This document shows, one piece after another, positions 22,278-31,060 of a DNA stretch of 36,191 nt. Made by a program: the position numbers and the translations under genes. The notes under the pieces were generated by a model. It saw only the letters and a list, made by a program, of their open reading frames with translations, was not told where the DNA came from and ran no database searches. The stretch lies in contig CAZRXW010000010.1 in NCBI GenBank assembly GCA_964604195.1, forward strand, positions 1 through 36,191. Reading direction: 5' to 3'. Each line of letters opens with the position of its first letter. Position 1 is the first letter of the stretch. The DNA comes from SSEF01 sp964604195 (GTDB lineage Bacteria > Patescibacteriota > Minisyncoccia > Moranbacterales > UBA1568).

Positions 22278-23402
22278 TTAACTGAGTTTTTCGAGGAGAA
22301 ATGTTTCAGTTGCCTCGGGAGAAAGTTTTAAACTTGCCTGGAGGGTTTCATCAGATATGAAGCTCCCAGGAAAATGAGGAGTGAGTTTCTCAAGAAGTCC
22401 CTCTTGGTTTGATTTGAGAAAAATTTGAGTGGTTTCTTTTCCCTCTAGATAGAAAACAGCAAAGGTATTTGCCCCGGCATAGTTACCTCGGATCTTTTCC
22501 AAGACTACCGGAAGATCGGAAATGCTGGAGCGTGCCTGGACCAAGTCTTCGATAGTAACGGTGGCCGTGATAAGAGAGAGCGCATCATGGGAGCGAATGT
22601 TGCTCATGATCCGTCCCCAAAGTTTAAGGAGATGGAGAGGCTGCGTTTTGTAGAGGTGCTTCACGATTTTTTGTTGATCAGCACCACGACTCATGAGATA
22701 GGAGGCAAGTTCAAGTGCGCGGGGCGTAGTGGTTTTTTTCTGGAAGGAGTCCGTAGCAGCCATGAGCCCAGCTAGGAGCGCTTCGGCAACTGTTTCCTCG
22801 AGGAACTCATCACCAATTTCCCGAAGGAGTGCAGTCACGATCTCGGCAGTTGATGAGGCTGTGACTTCGACAAGATTTACCTGACCAAATTGCTCATTGC
22901 TTCCATGATGGTCGATATTAATAGTAGGGACCTCATAAAAAATGTCAGGATGAGCTTCATAGAGCGCCCCCAGAGATTCTTTATCGGGGACACCGATTGT
23001 GATGACTAAATCAAATTTATACTTGGCTAAAATAAAGGAAAAATCTCGCGGATCAATAGTGCCATGTTCAGGAGTGAGGTAGATACGCAGTTCCTGGTCA
23101 ACCCGCTCGGTCCGCACATCAAGAATAGGGTTGTGCTCTGTGTTGAACGAGAGCACAAAGTCCCGAGAGCCAGAAAGTGACTCGACAATGGCTGATGGAC
23201 AAGGAAGGAAAGAGAGCTCTGCTAATTTTTTTTCTACCCCGGTAGCTGCAAGAGTAGGTTTGTTACCGAGACTCGTCAGATAATGAGCGAGAGCAATACT
23301 TGTTGAGAGGATATCTCGATTGGGATGGGGAGGAAGAAGAATGAGCGAGTGGTGGCTCTTTTTTACGAGATCGAGAAATTGAGCGGGTTTGGTGAGCGAC
23401 AT
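22278..23402 (-). CDS. DHH-family phosphoesterase (NrnA-like), partly degenerate first motif
   Basis: 374 aa. The order of DHH and DHHA1 parts fits nanoRNase/pAp-phosphatase-like proteins: motif I region LPPHPNRDILSTSIALAHYL, motif II Asp in DLVITIGVPD, the DHH signature NIDHHGSNEQFG (about 170) with ASSTAEIV, and motif IV LMAATDSF. Motif I is usually HxDxDxxGS; here only HPNRD remains, so metal binding may be changed. The C-terminal DHHA1-like region is weak. Activity on nanoRNA or cyclic dinucleotides is possible but not shown. Confidence 0.78.
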   Translation of the reverse strand: MSLTKPAQFLDLVKKSHHSLILLPPHPNRDILSTSIALAHYLTSLGNKPTLAATGVEKKLAELSFLPCPSAIVESLSGSRDFVLSFNTEHNPILDVRTERVDQELRIYLTPEHGTIDPRDFSFILAKYKFDLVITIGVPDKESLGALYEAHPDIFYEVPTINIDHHGSNEQFGQVNLVEVTASSTAEIVTALLREIGDEFLEETVAEALLAGLMAATDSFQKKTTTPRALELASYLMSRGADQQKIVKHLYKTQPLHLLKLWGRIMSNIRSHDALSLITATVTIEDLVQARSSISDLPVVLEKIRGNYAGANTFAVFYLEGKETTQIFLKSNQEGLLEKLTPHFPGSFISDETLQASLKLSPEATETFLLEKLS

Positions 23403-23521
23403 GGGAGGAGATCAGAATATCAGTGTAGGACACAATGGAGAGAGCTATTGATACTGCTCACTCTTTTTTACATTCAACATGAGGGAATAGATTAGCAAGG
23501 ATACGAGAGGCGGTCAAATGC

Positions 23522-23550
23522 TTGCTCATTCTCCAAAAATTGCCTATGCT
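23522..23550 (+). promoter_or_regulatory. promoter of tsaE, probably leaderless
   Basis: TTGCTC (23522-23527) and TATGCT (23545-23550) are 17 bp apart. The expected start falls on the A of ATG 23557. Confidence 0.55.
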
Positions 23551-23556
23551 CGCCCT

Positions 23557-23991
23557 ATGGAACACATGACCAGTCAGTCTCGGGAAGAGACTCTCGCTAG
23601 AGGAAAAGAACTCGCTCTCGTCTTTAAACCCGGGACTTTGGTCACCTTTACGGGTGATTTGGGCGCTGGCAAAACTACTCTTATCCAAGGCATCCTCGAA
23701 GGACTGGGGGCACTGCCGCCATATCCATCACCTACCTTTGTTCTCATGAACCAGTACGAATTAGCAGAACCCAAAGTAACTGGCATTGCCCGGGTGTATC
23801 ATGCTGATGCCTACCGTCTTGGCGCTCCTGACTTTGAACGACTCGGATTTACCGAATGGTGTGCCGACTCAGAAGGTGTAGTCCTCCTCGAATGGCCAGG
23901 ACGGATTGAAGGCATTCTCCCAGAAAAGCGCATTGAAATTACTTTGAAAAGCATTTCCGAAACCGAGCGGGAAATACATATGAAGGAATAG
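23557..23991 (+). CDS. tsaE: tRNA threonylcarbamoyladenosine biosynthesis ATPase TsaE
   Basis: About 144 aa from ATG 23557. P-loop ATPase needed with TsaB, TsaD and TsaC for t6A on ANN-decoding tRNAs. Shows Walker A GDLGAGKTT (33-41), SPTFVLMNQYE and the HADAYRL and VLLEWPGR motifs typical of the family. The frame is open to 23518, but the upstream part overlaps a -35/-10 promoter, so I use the second start. polA follows 24 bp downstream, likely in the same operon. tsaB and tsaD are not in the window. Confidence 0.93.
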   Translation: MEHMTSQSREETLARGKELALVFKPGTLVTFTGDLGAGKTTLIQGILEGLGALPPYPSPTFVLMNQYELAEPKVTGIARVYHADAYRLGAPDFERLGFTEWCADSEGVVLLEWPGRIEGILPEKRIEITLKSISETEREIHMKE

Positions 23992-24015
23992 TCTCAATAT
24001 CTCTCAATATTACTT

Positions 24016-26649
24016 ATGACTACCAAACAAAAAACGCTCGTTCTTCTGGATGGCAATGCGCTTATCCATCGTTCCTACCATGCCCTACCGCCGATGACGA
24101 CCAAAGGAGGAGAGTCGGTTAACGCGGTGTATGGCTTTGCTTTGACCTTGTTTGGTGTATTGGAAAAATTCAAACCAGACTATATAGCTGCTTCTTTTGA
24201 TCTCCCTGGTGGCACCTTTCGTGATGATCTCTATAAGGAATATAAGGCTCATCGTGAAGCGGCTCCCGACGATCTCTATGCTCAAATTCCGCGAGTGAAG
24301 GAACTGGTCACGGCATTTAATATTCCTATTTACGAGAAGGCTGGCTATGAGGCTGATGATTGCGTGGGGACGCTGGCGAGGCAGGGAGAGAAGGAGGGGG
24401 TAGAGGTCGTGATTGTGACGGGTGATACCGATACGCTTCAGTTGGTGACGAATCGAGTGAAAGTATTTACCCTTAGGAAGGGACTTAAGGACATGGTACT
24501 CTTGGGGCCAAAAGAAGTGGAGGAGAAATATGGATTTCCACCTGAACGATTAATTGATTACAAAGGTCTTCGAGGGGATAGTTCAGACAATATTCCTGGC
24601 GTAAAGGGTGTCGGAGAAAAAACAGCAACGGAACTGATCCAGCAATTGGGATCGCTTGAGGATATTTATCAAAACCTCGAAAAGGTAAAGCCAAAGGTTC
24701 GTGAGAAACTGGAAGTTGATAAAGAGATGGCTTTTCTCTCAAAAAAATTGGGAACAATTGATACTGCTGCCCCGGTGGTGCTCAAACTCGAAGCAACGGT
24801 AACGCATGATTTTGATCGAGAGAAGATCAGTAGATTTTTGCGGGAGCTCGAATTTTTTAGTCTGCTCAAAAGAATACCAGGAGGTGAGAAACAAGATATG
24901 GAAACCAAACAGAGAGCAGCAGGGAAAGGTAAAAAAGAAAAAAAATCAAAAAGAATTGTCGATGCTAGAGCGCTAGAGGATTTTCTTGTTGTTCATCGAG
25001 AAGAACTCCTGGCTGTCATGCTTCAGGAAAAAGAATCGTCCCTGTTTGGAACGGGGATTGAAGCAGTGGGATTAGCCAGCGCTCTTGAAGGGAGAGTGGT
25101 GGAATGGAATGAGGAAACGCGGCTTGTTCTCGGGCAATATCTAGCTGATGTGAAGCAACCAAAACTTGTCTATGACTGGAAAGCGATGCAACATGTATTG
25201 GCCAAAGAAAAAACGGTGCTCCAAGGGGTGACAGAAGACCTCCTACTTAGCGCCTACGTTTTGGGGACAAGTGGAAAGCTTGATTTGGAAACTTTATTTG
25301 AAACGTATGTTGGCCGTTCGCTCGCTTCTGGTACCTTGGAAGGTAACGCACTTGCCTTGCACGGCATTTATCAGACGCTCAAAAGCTCTCTTGAGGAAGT
25401 GGCGAGTCAACAGTTAACCGAAAAGACAGTGCTCACCATTCTTCATAACCTCGAACTCCCGTTGGTTTCGGTATTATTTCAGATGGAGCAAAAAGGGATT
25501 TTGATTGAACGGTCGATTTTTGCAACTCTTTCAAAAGAAATCGAAGCCAAACTGAAAACAGTAGAGAAAGAAATATTTGTCTTGGCGGGCAAGGACTTCA
25601 ATCTCAATTCACCCAAGCAGCTTGCCGAGGTGCTCTTTGTCGATCTTGCTATCCCGACAGGGAATATTAAGAAAAATAAAACGGGTTTTTCTACGGCCTC
25701 GACTGAGCTTGAGAAACTCCGTGAGGCGTACCCGATTATTGCCCTCATCGAGGAATATCGTGAACTTTTCAAGCTCAAAACAACCTATGTAGATGTCTTG
25801 CCGGGTATGGTAGCGGGGGATGGGAGGCTTCATACCAGATATGATCAGGCAGTGGCAGCGACCGGGAGGCTTTCTTCCAATGATCCCAATCTCCAGAATA
25901 TCCCTATTCGTACGGATTGGGGACATCGGATGAGACAAGGTTTTGTAGCGGCTCCTGGGAAAAAACTGGTAGGGGCTGACTATTCACAAATTGAGCTCAG
26001 AATCGCAGCTCATCTGTCGGGTGATGAGACAATGATCAAGGCTTTTCAGAATAACGAGGATATCCATCGGACTACCGCTGCTCTCGTGCATGGTATTCAT
26101 CCAGAACATGTGACCGATAGTATGCGACGTGAGGCCAAGGTGCTCAATTTTGGCATCATTTATGGGATGGGAGCTTTCGGTTTGGCTCAGGCTGCCAAGA
26201 TTGATCAGAAAGCGGCAAGCGAGTTTATCAAGGGGTACCTCAAAAAATTCTCAGGCGTAGCCAAATACATGGAAGACATGAAGCAACATGTCCATGAACA
26301 CGGGTTTGTTGAAACAGAACTTGGCCGAAGGAGACTTCTCCCTGAAATCGATAGTACGAATGTAGCGCTTGTGCGGGCGGCAGAGCGGATGGCGATCAAT
26401 ATGCCAATCCAGGGTTTGGCAGCTGATATTGTGAAGCTCGCTATGCTTGATTCACGGGTGCTTCTCGAGGAGTATGCTGGCCGAGCAGCTCTCCTCCTCC
26501 AGATCCATGATGAACTTATCTTTGAAGTAGATGAAGCGATTGCGGAAGAATTTGGGCAAGCACTGAAAAAAGTAATGGAAAGCGCCTACAAACTCAAAGT
26601 CCCACTCCTTGTTTCGGTAGAAAGCGGCAGCACCTGGGGAGAAATTTAG
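24016..26649 (+). CDS. polA: DNA polymerase I
   Basis: 877 aa. The 5'-nuclease domain (1-290) has LVLLDGNALIHRSYHA, YEADDCVGTLA, VTGDTDTLQLV and GDSSDNIPGVKGVGEKTA. A Lys-rich linker leads to the 3'-5' exonuclease-like region (about 310-490), which has lost the DxE motif (LLAVMLQEKESS where FDTET is expected), so proofreading is probably absent. The polymerase domain keeps motif A DYSQIELR (D655), motif B RREAKVLNFGIIYG and motif C IHDE (H831, D832). Role in Okazaki fragment processing and repair. Downstream of tsaE, ended by a strong terminator. Confidence 0.97.
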   Translation: MTTKQKTLVLLDGNALIHRSYHALPPMTTKGGESVNAVYGFALTLFGVLEKFKPDYIAASFDLPGGTFRDDLYKEYKAHREAAPDDLYAQIPRVKELVTAFNIPIYEKAGYEADDCVGTLARQGEKEGVEVVIVTGDTDTLQLVTNRVKVFTLRKGLKDMVLLGPKEVEEKYGFPPERLIDYKGLRGDSSDNIPGVKGVGEKTATELIQQLGSLEDIYQNLEKVKPKVREKLEVDKEMAFLSKKLGTIDTAAPVVLKLEATVTHDFDREKISRFLRELEFFSLLKRIPGGEKQDMETKQRAAGKGKKEKKSKRIVDARALEDFLVVHREELLAVMLQEKESSLFGTGIEAVGLASALEGRVVEWNEETRLVLGQYLADVKQPKLVYDWKAMQHVLAKEKTVLQGVTEDLLLSAYVLGTSGKLDLETLFETYVGRSLASGTLEGNALALHGIYQTLKSSLEEVASQQLTEKTVLTILHNLELPLVSVLFQMEQKGILIERSIFATLSKEIEAKLKTVEKEIFVLAGKDFNLNSPKQLAEVLFVDLAIPTGNIKKNKTGFSTASTELEKLREAYPIIALIEEYRELFKLKTTYVDVLPGMVAGDGRLHTRYDQAVAATGRLSSNDPNLQNIPIRTDWGHRMRQGFVAAPGKKLVGADYSQIELRIAAHLSGDETMIKAFQNNEDIHRTTAALVHGIHPEHVTDSMRREAKVLNFGIIYGMGAFGLAQAAKIDQKAASEFIKGYLKKFSGVAKYMEDMKQHVHEHGFVETELGRRRLLPEIDSTNVALVRAAERMAINMPIQGLAADIVKLAMLDSRVLLEEYAGRAALLLQIHDELIFEVDEAIAEEFGQALKKVMESAYKLKVPLLVSVESGSTWGEI

Positions 26650-26678
26650 TGTGGCTTTTAAAAATTGAGAGCAAAAGA

Positions 26679-26706
26679 AAAACCCCGCTGAGGCGGGGAG
26701 TTTTCT
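26679..26706. terminator. intrinsic terminator after polA
   Basis: CCCCGC (26683-26688) and GCGGGG (26693-26698) around TGAG, flanked by AAAA and TTTTCTTTT. Works in either direction between convergent genes. Confidence 0.9.
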
Positions 26707-26707
26707 T

Positions 26708-26992
26708 TTAGTGAAGCGGACCTTGAGTGAGTTCATTAAGTCTTTTTCGCGCTGCTTCAAGTCGGGCTTGATATCCTGGATCATGAGCGACAGCAGGATT
26801 TTTGAGTACCGCCTCCGAGAGTCGATCGAGCACATCATCAAGTTCATCGAACCCTTGTTCTCCTATTTGACGGAGTATGTCATTTTCCCGAGCTAACTCT
26901 GCAGTGCTAACACCATCAAGACTTTTTGATGGATCGAGATGGAAGTCAGCAGTTGGCTTCTTCCACTCTTCTGTAGGCATTTCAATACCCAT
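26708..26992 (-). CDS. hypothetical 94-aa charged helical protein
   Basis: Not recognised. An N-terminal polar segment (MGIEMPTEEWKKPTADF) precedes two amphipathic helices, VSTAELARENDILRQIGEQGF and LDDVLDRLSEAVLK, ending ARLEAARKRLNELTQGPLH. Soluble and coiled-coil-like. A clear promoter lies upstream at 27084-27056, but a terminator-like hairpin stands between promoter and gene. Neither the ATG at 26992 nor that at 26980 has a strong SD. Confidence 0.65.
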   Translation of the reverse strand: MGIEMPTEEWKKPTADFHLDPSKSLDGVSTAELARENDILRQIGEQGFDELDDVLDRLSEAVLKNPAVAHDPGYQARLEAARKRLNELTQGPLH

Positions 26993-27014
26993 AGTTTTTC
27001 TTTTAACGATTTAA

Positions 27015-27042
27015 AAAACAAAAAAGACGGGTCGCCACCCGT
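27015..27042 (-). terminator. attenuator-like hairpin in the leader of the 94-aa gene
   Basis: On the minus strand ACGGGT and ACCCGT (27042-27037, 27032-27027) form a stem followed by CTTTTTTGTTTTTT. It begins about 7 nt after the expected transcription start, so most transcripts would stop at about 35 nt unless it is read through. Confidence 0.75.
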
Positions 27043-27055
27043 TCTTTATGAGAAT

Positions 27056-27084
27056 AGTATAGCAAGAAAAATGACCCAAGTCAA
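27056..27084 (-). promoter_or_regulatory. strong minus-strand promoter upstream of the hairpin
   Basis: TTGACT (27084-27079) and TATACT (27061-27056), 17 bp apart, predict a start near 27049. Confidence 0.75.
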
Positions 27085-27144
27085 CAATGATAGCTTGATT
27101 TTTTGAGATAAATACGGAATGATACGGTATTCAAGTGAGAGAGT

Positions 27145-27993
27145 ATGCCTGAACTTCCTGAAGTACAAACCGTGGTGACGCAGCTCGGTCGTAAAATTAC
27201 CGGCAAAACTTTGGCATCGTTTTGGACCGATTGGGAGAAGAAGGTGCTCGAGCCGCTCCCAAAACTCCGAAAATTCATCAAAGGCTCGAAAGTCCTCGGA
27301 ACGAGGCGCTTTGGGAAAACCATCGTCATCGATCTCGACAATGATTACTCAGTGGTGATCCATCTCAAAATGACGGGACACCTCCTCTACAAAGATGCGC
27401 ATAATAAAAATGCTAAAGCATGGCAGGATCCTATCAATCAGTTTATTCATCACCGCTTTGTTTTTACCGATGGCTCATGGGTAGATTTTTCAGACATGCG
27501 CAAGTTTGGCTGGGTAGATATTTGCAAGACAAATGAAGTAGAACAACACTCCCATATCGAGAAACTCGGAGTAGACGCTCTGTCACCCGATTTTTCTCAA
27601 GAATATTTTTATCAACTGCTCCAGCGATACCCCAAGCGACCAATCGGAATACTACTTCTGGATCAGGAAAAAATTGCTGGCATAGGGAATATTTATCGCA
27701 GTGAGTCTTTGTATCGAGCGGGGATTCTCCCGTGGCGCTCAGTGATGAGTCTCACAGCGGATGAGGCGGAACTCCTTCATAAAAAAATCAAAGAAGTCCT
27801 GCGTGAAGCCGTCAAACTCCGAGGCACAACGGATGGTGATTTTCGTGATACCGAAGGTAAGCGAGGTGGATTTCAAAAGAAGCTCTTTGTCTACGCTCGG
27901 GAAGGGGAAGAGTGTAAGCATTGTGGTACAATAGTGGTGCGAAAAAAAATGGGTGGGCGAAGTGTCTTTGCCTGCACTCAGTGTCAGCGATAA
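27145..27993 (+). CDS. mutM: formamidopyrimidine-DNA glycosylase
   Basis: 282 aa. Base-excision repair glycosylase/lyase for oxidised purines. It starts MPELPEVQTV with catalytic P2 and E3 after Met removal (Q replaces the usual E in EVET), has TRRFGKTIVIDL near the Lys loop, the helix-two-turn-helix region around EKIAGIGNIYRSESLYRAGI, and a C-terminal zinc finger CKHC...CTQC. GAGAGAG lies just upstream of the ATG as a weak SD. Full length and likely active. Confidence 0.96.
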   Translation: MPELPEVQTVVTQLGRKITGKTLASFWTDWEKKVLEPLPKLRKFIKGSKVLGTRRFGKTIVIDLDNDYSVVIHLKMTGHLLYKDAHNKNAKAWQDPINQFIHHRFVFTDGSWVDFSDMRKFGWVDICKTNEVEQHSHIEKLGVDALSPDFSQEYFYQLLQRYPKRPIGILLLDQEKIAGIGNIYRSESLYRAGILPWRSVMSLTADEAELLHKKIKEVLREAVKLRGTTDGDFRDTEGKRGGFQKKLFVYAREGEECKHCGTIVVRKKMGGRSVFACTQCQR

Positions 27994-28031
27994 ATCAAGA
28001 ACGCGGCACTGCTAAGCTTTTCATAAGGTCT

Positions 28032-29135
28032 ATGTTTAAAAAACTGTTGTTTGTAATTTTGGTGCTTTTGGTAGCGGGAGGAGTGTGGTATCTATGGGGC
28101 GATCATAGTAAGACTGCTCTGCAGAATAAGCAAATCGATATCAATAATTCCCCCAAGCCACCGGTGGCGGATACCAAGCCGGTGAATCCTGACTCAGTTA
28201 GTGCTTTGGCAGGACTTCCTTGCGCCGATATGAAGCGCCGTCCGGTTGCTGTGATGCAGCCAGCCGATCTTACGGCCCGCCCAGCCGCTGGGTTTTCTGA
28301 CGCAGATATGGTATTTGAGATGCCGGTAATTACGGCCACTATCAACCGACTTATGGCGGTCTATCAGTGCGCCTTACCTAAAGAAGCTGGAGCAGTTCGT
28401 TCTTCACGACATGATTTTCTCCAGCTGGCCAAGAGCCTCAATGCCATCTATGTACACTGGGGTGGATCACACTTTGCCCTCGACAAAATTAAGGAAGGAA
28501 TCCTAGATAACATCGATTGTACTGGAGCAGCTGGGAATGGTGCGGGGACAGACGTATGTTATCGTGCAGAGCGAGTGGGTACGATGAAGCTGGAAGACAC
28601 AAGCCGTGTCAATGTGCAGGCTGCTTTTGAGAGGGGAAAGTCGCTCGGGTACAGTACGGAGAATACCTTTGTTGGCTATCCGCATCAGGAAGAGGCGGCT
28701 CTCGAGTCTCGCCCAACGGGTGGTCGGGTACGTATTGGTTATCCGGGGGCTGGAGAGGTGGAGTACCTCTATCAGAAAGACACGAATGCCTGGAAAAGAC
28801 TTTGGGGCAATACTGCTGACACCGATCGAAACAATGGCAAGCAGATCGCTCCAAAGAACGTGGCGGTTCTTTTTGCTCGATCAGAACAAATTGAAGGGCA
28901 ATACAATAACTTGCAGCTTGGTGACCCATGGTATGATCAGACGGATTCAGGTGATGCGTACTATTACGTGAACGGCAAACAAGAAAAGGGTACTTGGAAA
29001 AAAGATAAGTCTAGTCTCGCCAGTAAGCTCTATATGTATGATAGTGCTGGTCGGGAAGTACGGTTTGTCCCAGGGCAGATCTGGGTCAATGTCGTCGAAC
29101 CAGGCACTGCCTTTGAGTGGCAGCCAGGCCAGTAA
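28032..29135 (+). CDS. DUF3048 (YerB-like) membrane-anchored extracellular protein
   Basis: About 367 aa from ATG 28032. A single N-terminal TM/signal-anchor (KKLLFVILVLLVAGGVWYLW) has no lipobox Cys. The DUF3048 N-terminal domain follows: RPVAVMQPADLTARPAAGFSDADM, INRLMAVYQCALPKEAGAVRSSR, and IYVHWGGSHFALDKI. The C-terminal domain ends RFVPGQIWVNVVEPGT. The family (B. subtilis YerB) has no firmly known function, possibly envelope-related. A longer frame from 27921 overlaps mutM and is not needed. Starts 38 bp after mutM. Confidence 0.87.
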   Translation: MFKKLLFVILVLLVAGGVWYLWGDHSKTALQNKQIDINNSPKPPVADTKPVNPDSVSALAGLPCADMKRRPVAVMQPADLTARPAAGFSDADMVFEMPVITATINRLMAVYQCALPKEAGAVRSSRHDFLQLAKSLNAIYVHWGGSHFALDKIKEGILDNIDCTGAAGNGAGTDVCYRAERVGTMKLEDTSRVNVQAAFERGKSLGYSTENTFVGYPHQEEAALESRPTGGRVRIGYPGAGEVEYLYQKDTNAWKRLWGNTADTDRNNGKQIAPKNVAVLFARSEQIEGQYNNLQLGDPWYDQTDSGDAYYYVNGKQEKGTWKKDKSSLASKLYMYDSAGREVRFVPGQIWVNVVEPGTAFEWQPGQ

Positions 29136-29158
29136 ATTAAAGGAGGGAGCAAAAAGAG

Positions 29159-29186
29159 AAAACAGGTGTCAAAGCACCTGTTTTTG
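29159..29186 (+). terminator. intrinsic terminator after the DUF3048 gene
   Basis: AAAACAGGTG (29159-29168) and CACCTGTTTT (29175-29184) form a 10-bp stem with loop TCAAAG, followed by TG. Confidence 0.9.
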
Positions 29187-29210
29187 ATTGTCCCTACTTC
29201 AGGGTATACT
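29184..29210 (+). promoter_or_regulatory. holA promoter
   Basis: TATACT (29205-29210) is a good -10. TTGATT (29184-29189) is a -35 candidate but only 15 bp away. The start would be near 29216, about 18 nt before ATG 29235. An ATG at 29216 opens a 20-codon frame overlapping the holA start. Confidence 0.5.
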
Positions 29211-29234
29211 AGACGATGAAATCTTTGTTTTTCT

Positions 29235-30182
29235 ATGTATTATTTTCTTTCTGGTACCGATCGATTTTGTCTTACTGAGCGTAAAGATATTCTCGAGAAA
29301 GAGTTCTTCCAAAAGTTTCCTCAGGGAGAAAAATTTGTATTTGATGTTGAGGAAAACTGGGATGAGAATACTCGGGCTAGATTTTCGGCTGCTCTCCAGT
29401 CAGGAGGGCTTTTTGCTACGCCACACCTTGTCATAGTACGAGGTGGTGAATTTCTTGATGAAAAAGAAGGGAAACTATTTCTTGATAGAGTGGAGCATCA
29501 ACCGCCTGAGAGGGTGCTTATTATGTCGTATTTTCTTGCGCCAAGAAAAAAACTCCCGGCTTGGTGGAATGAATTGGTAAAACACGGCACAGCTGAAACT
29601 TGTGCTGCTGGACGGAATACGGATTCTCGACAGATAGTGGAAAGTATTTCTTTGGAATACGGAGTAAAGTTTGAACCAAAAGCAGTGGCTTTTTTAGGTG
29701 AAATTTTTTCTGAAAATAGAGGAAGACTTATTCAAGAATCGACAAGACTCGCTCTCGAGAGTAGCGGGGTAGTTACTCTGTCTCAGGTTGAAATGAGTGT
29801 GCAGCCCCCAAAAGAACAAAATGTATTTGTAGCTCTCGACTATTTGACTCGTGGTGATCGGGCTCGAGCGGTGGCCCTCTTTCGGAGAGAAGAGACTGAT
29901 GCTGAGGCACCCTTTAGTCTCTTGGCTCTGTGCGCATGGCAGCTGAGAAGACTTGTGGCGATAAAGGAATTGGCACAAGAATTGGATGGTAATGCTGGAG
30001 CTATTGCCCGGGAACTCAAAACTTCACCCTATCCAATTCAAAAAACATTACCACTACTTGGAAGGTTGCCACTCTCTCGACTTCGATCTGGACTCATTCT
30101 TTTGGCTGATCTTGATGGCGCTACCAAAACTGGTCGTATTCGTCCAGGTGTTGCTCTCGATCTCTTTGTCTGGAAGTTCTAG
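29235..30182 (+). CDS. holA: DNA polymerase III delta subunit
   Basis: 315 aa. Clamp-loader delta subunit, which opens the DnaN ring. It starts MYYFLSGTDRFCLTERKDIL, matching the usual F-L-x-G-x-D-x-F opening, with HLVIVRGGEFL and an AAA+-like fold without a P-loop. The C-terminal collar helices contain EQNVFVALDYLTRGDRARAVALF and LLALCAWQLRRLVAIKEL. No SD. Divergent in sequence, as usual for this subunit, but the domain order is clear. Confidence 0.88.
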   Translation: MYYFLSGTDRFCLTERKDILEKEFFQKFPQGEKFVFDVEENWDENTRARFSAALQSGGLFATPHLVIVRGGEFLDEKEGKLFLDRVEHQPPERVLIMSYFLAPRKKLPAWWNELVKHGTAETCAAGRNTDSRQIVESISLEYGVKFEPKAVAFLGEIFSENRGRLIQESTRLALESSGVVTLSQVEMSVQPPKEQNVFVALDYLTRGDRARAVALFRREETDAEAPFSLLALCAWQLRRLVAIKELAQELDGNAGAIARELKTSPYPIQKTLPLLGRLPLSRLRSGLILLADLDGATKTGRIRPGVALDLFVWKF

Positions 30183-30199
30183 ATCCTAGTAGGTCAGTA

Positions 30200-30228
30200 T
30201 TGACAGTAATTATATTCTGTGATAAAAA
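30200..30228 (+). promoter_or_regulatory. candidate promoter of the structured RNA
   Basis: TTGACA (30200-30205) and a weak -10 TAAAAA 17 bp on (30223-30228). The context TATTGACAGTA is the same as at the promoter near 14845. Start near 30235, where the first hairpin begins. Confidence 0.45.
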
Positions 30229-30516
30229 AATTAGTCGATGACTAGTCCTTTAGTTTTTTGAATCGAACTGTATCGACCCGCCTGACATGGTTAGTCAGGA
30301 TAGTTTTGTGTGGGAAGAATGACGAGTAGTCTTAGAGTTTCTGAGAAGAGTACTATTTTCCCACACAACCCCCTTGCAGCACCGATGAGTAGTACGATGG
30401 CTCTTAGCCGAGATTCCTGTTATCGTTGCTGCGTCCTTTTCCCTGGAGTGATGAAGTAACTGATAATTTTTTTGATGAGTCACCTATCGCTTCAGGTCTT
30501 GTTCTTCGTTGGTTTT

Positions 30517-30669
30517 GGTGTGAAGGATGATCAGGCCAGTAATGTATTGAGGCTTAAAGTATTTTTCGCACCGTCTATATTCAGAGGATGTAAGGAGGTC
30601 TAGTCCCTGATGACATAGCTATCCCCTGAATCCTGAAGCAGTGTGCAACATACTGCTTCAGGCCCTCAC
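30517..30669 (+). repeat. structured module, copy 1
   Basis: Three stems in order: GGTGTGAA/TTCGCACC (30517-30524, 30565-30572), ATTCAGAGGAT/ATCCCCTGAAT (30579-30589, 30621-30631), and a perfect 11-bp hairpin CCTGAAGCAGT/ACTGCTTCAGG (30632-30642, 30652-30662), then GGCCCTC. It aligns with copy 2, offset 394 bp. Confidence 0.8.
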
Positions 30670-30908
30670 TCAAGTTTGGGAAATTTCTCTATTTTGAGTG
30701 AGTGGCTGGATGTTAGAAGAGATAATTTTTTGACGTTCTTCGTAATTCTTCCACTCGACTTTTTCGCGGCGATGATGTTGATTGGCCTTATAGTTTTTGA
30801 TGATGCAGGATATATCGTCGTTGCACCATTTTGTCTCGTGAGATGAGGGTCCTTTTAAATCGTTCAACAAATGAGTATCTCACGAGACTCTTGTACTTTA
30901 TTAGTTTC

Positions 30909-31060
30909 GACGTGAAGGATGGGAGATGTACTAACCATCGTTGGATGGGTCGTTATCCTTCACGTCACTTTTATTCAGGGGATGATCCGAAGTTTAACGT
31001 CTGATGGCACGACTATCCTCTGAATTCCGAAGTGTTGCAACGCAACGCTTCGGGCCCTCC
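30909..31060 (+). repeat. structured module, copy 2
   Basis: The same three stems: GACGTGAAGGAT/ATCCTTCACGTC (30909-30920, 30955-30966; perfect 12 bp), ATTCAGGGGAT/ATCCTCTGAAT (30973-30983, 31015-31025), and CCGAAGTGTTG/CAACGCTTCGG (31027-31037, 31043-31053), then GGCCCTC. Stem sequences differ from copy 1 on both sides while pairing is kept. Confidence 0.8.
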
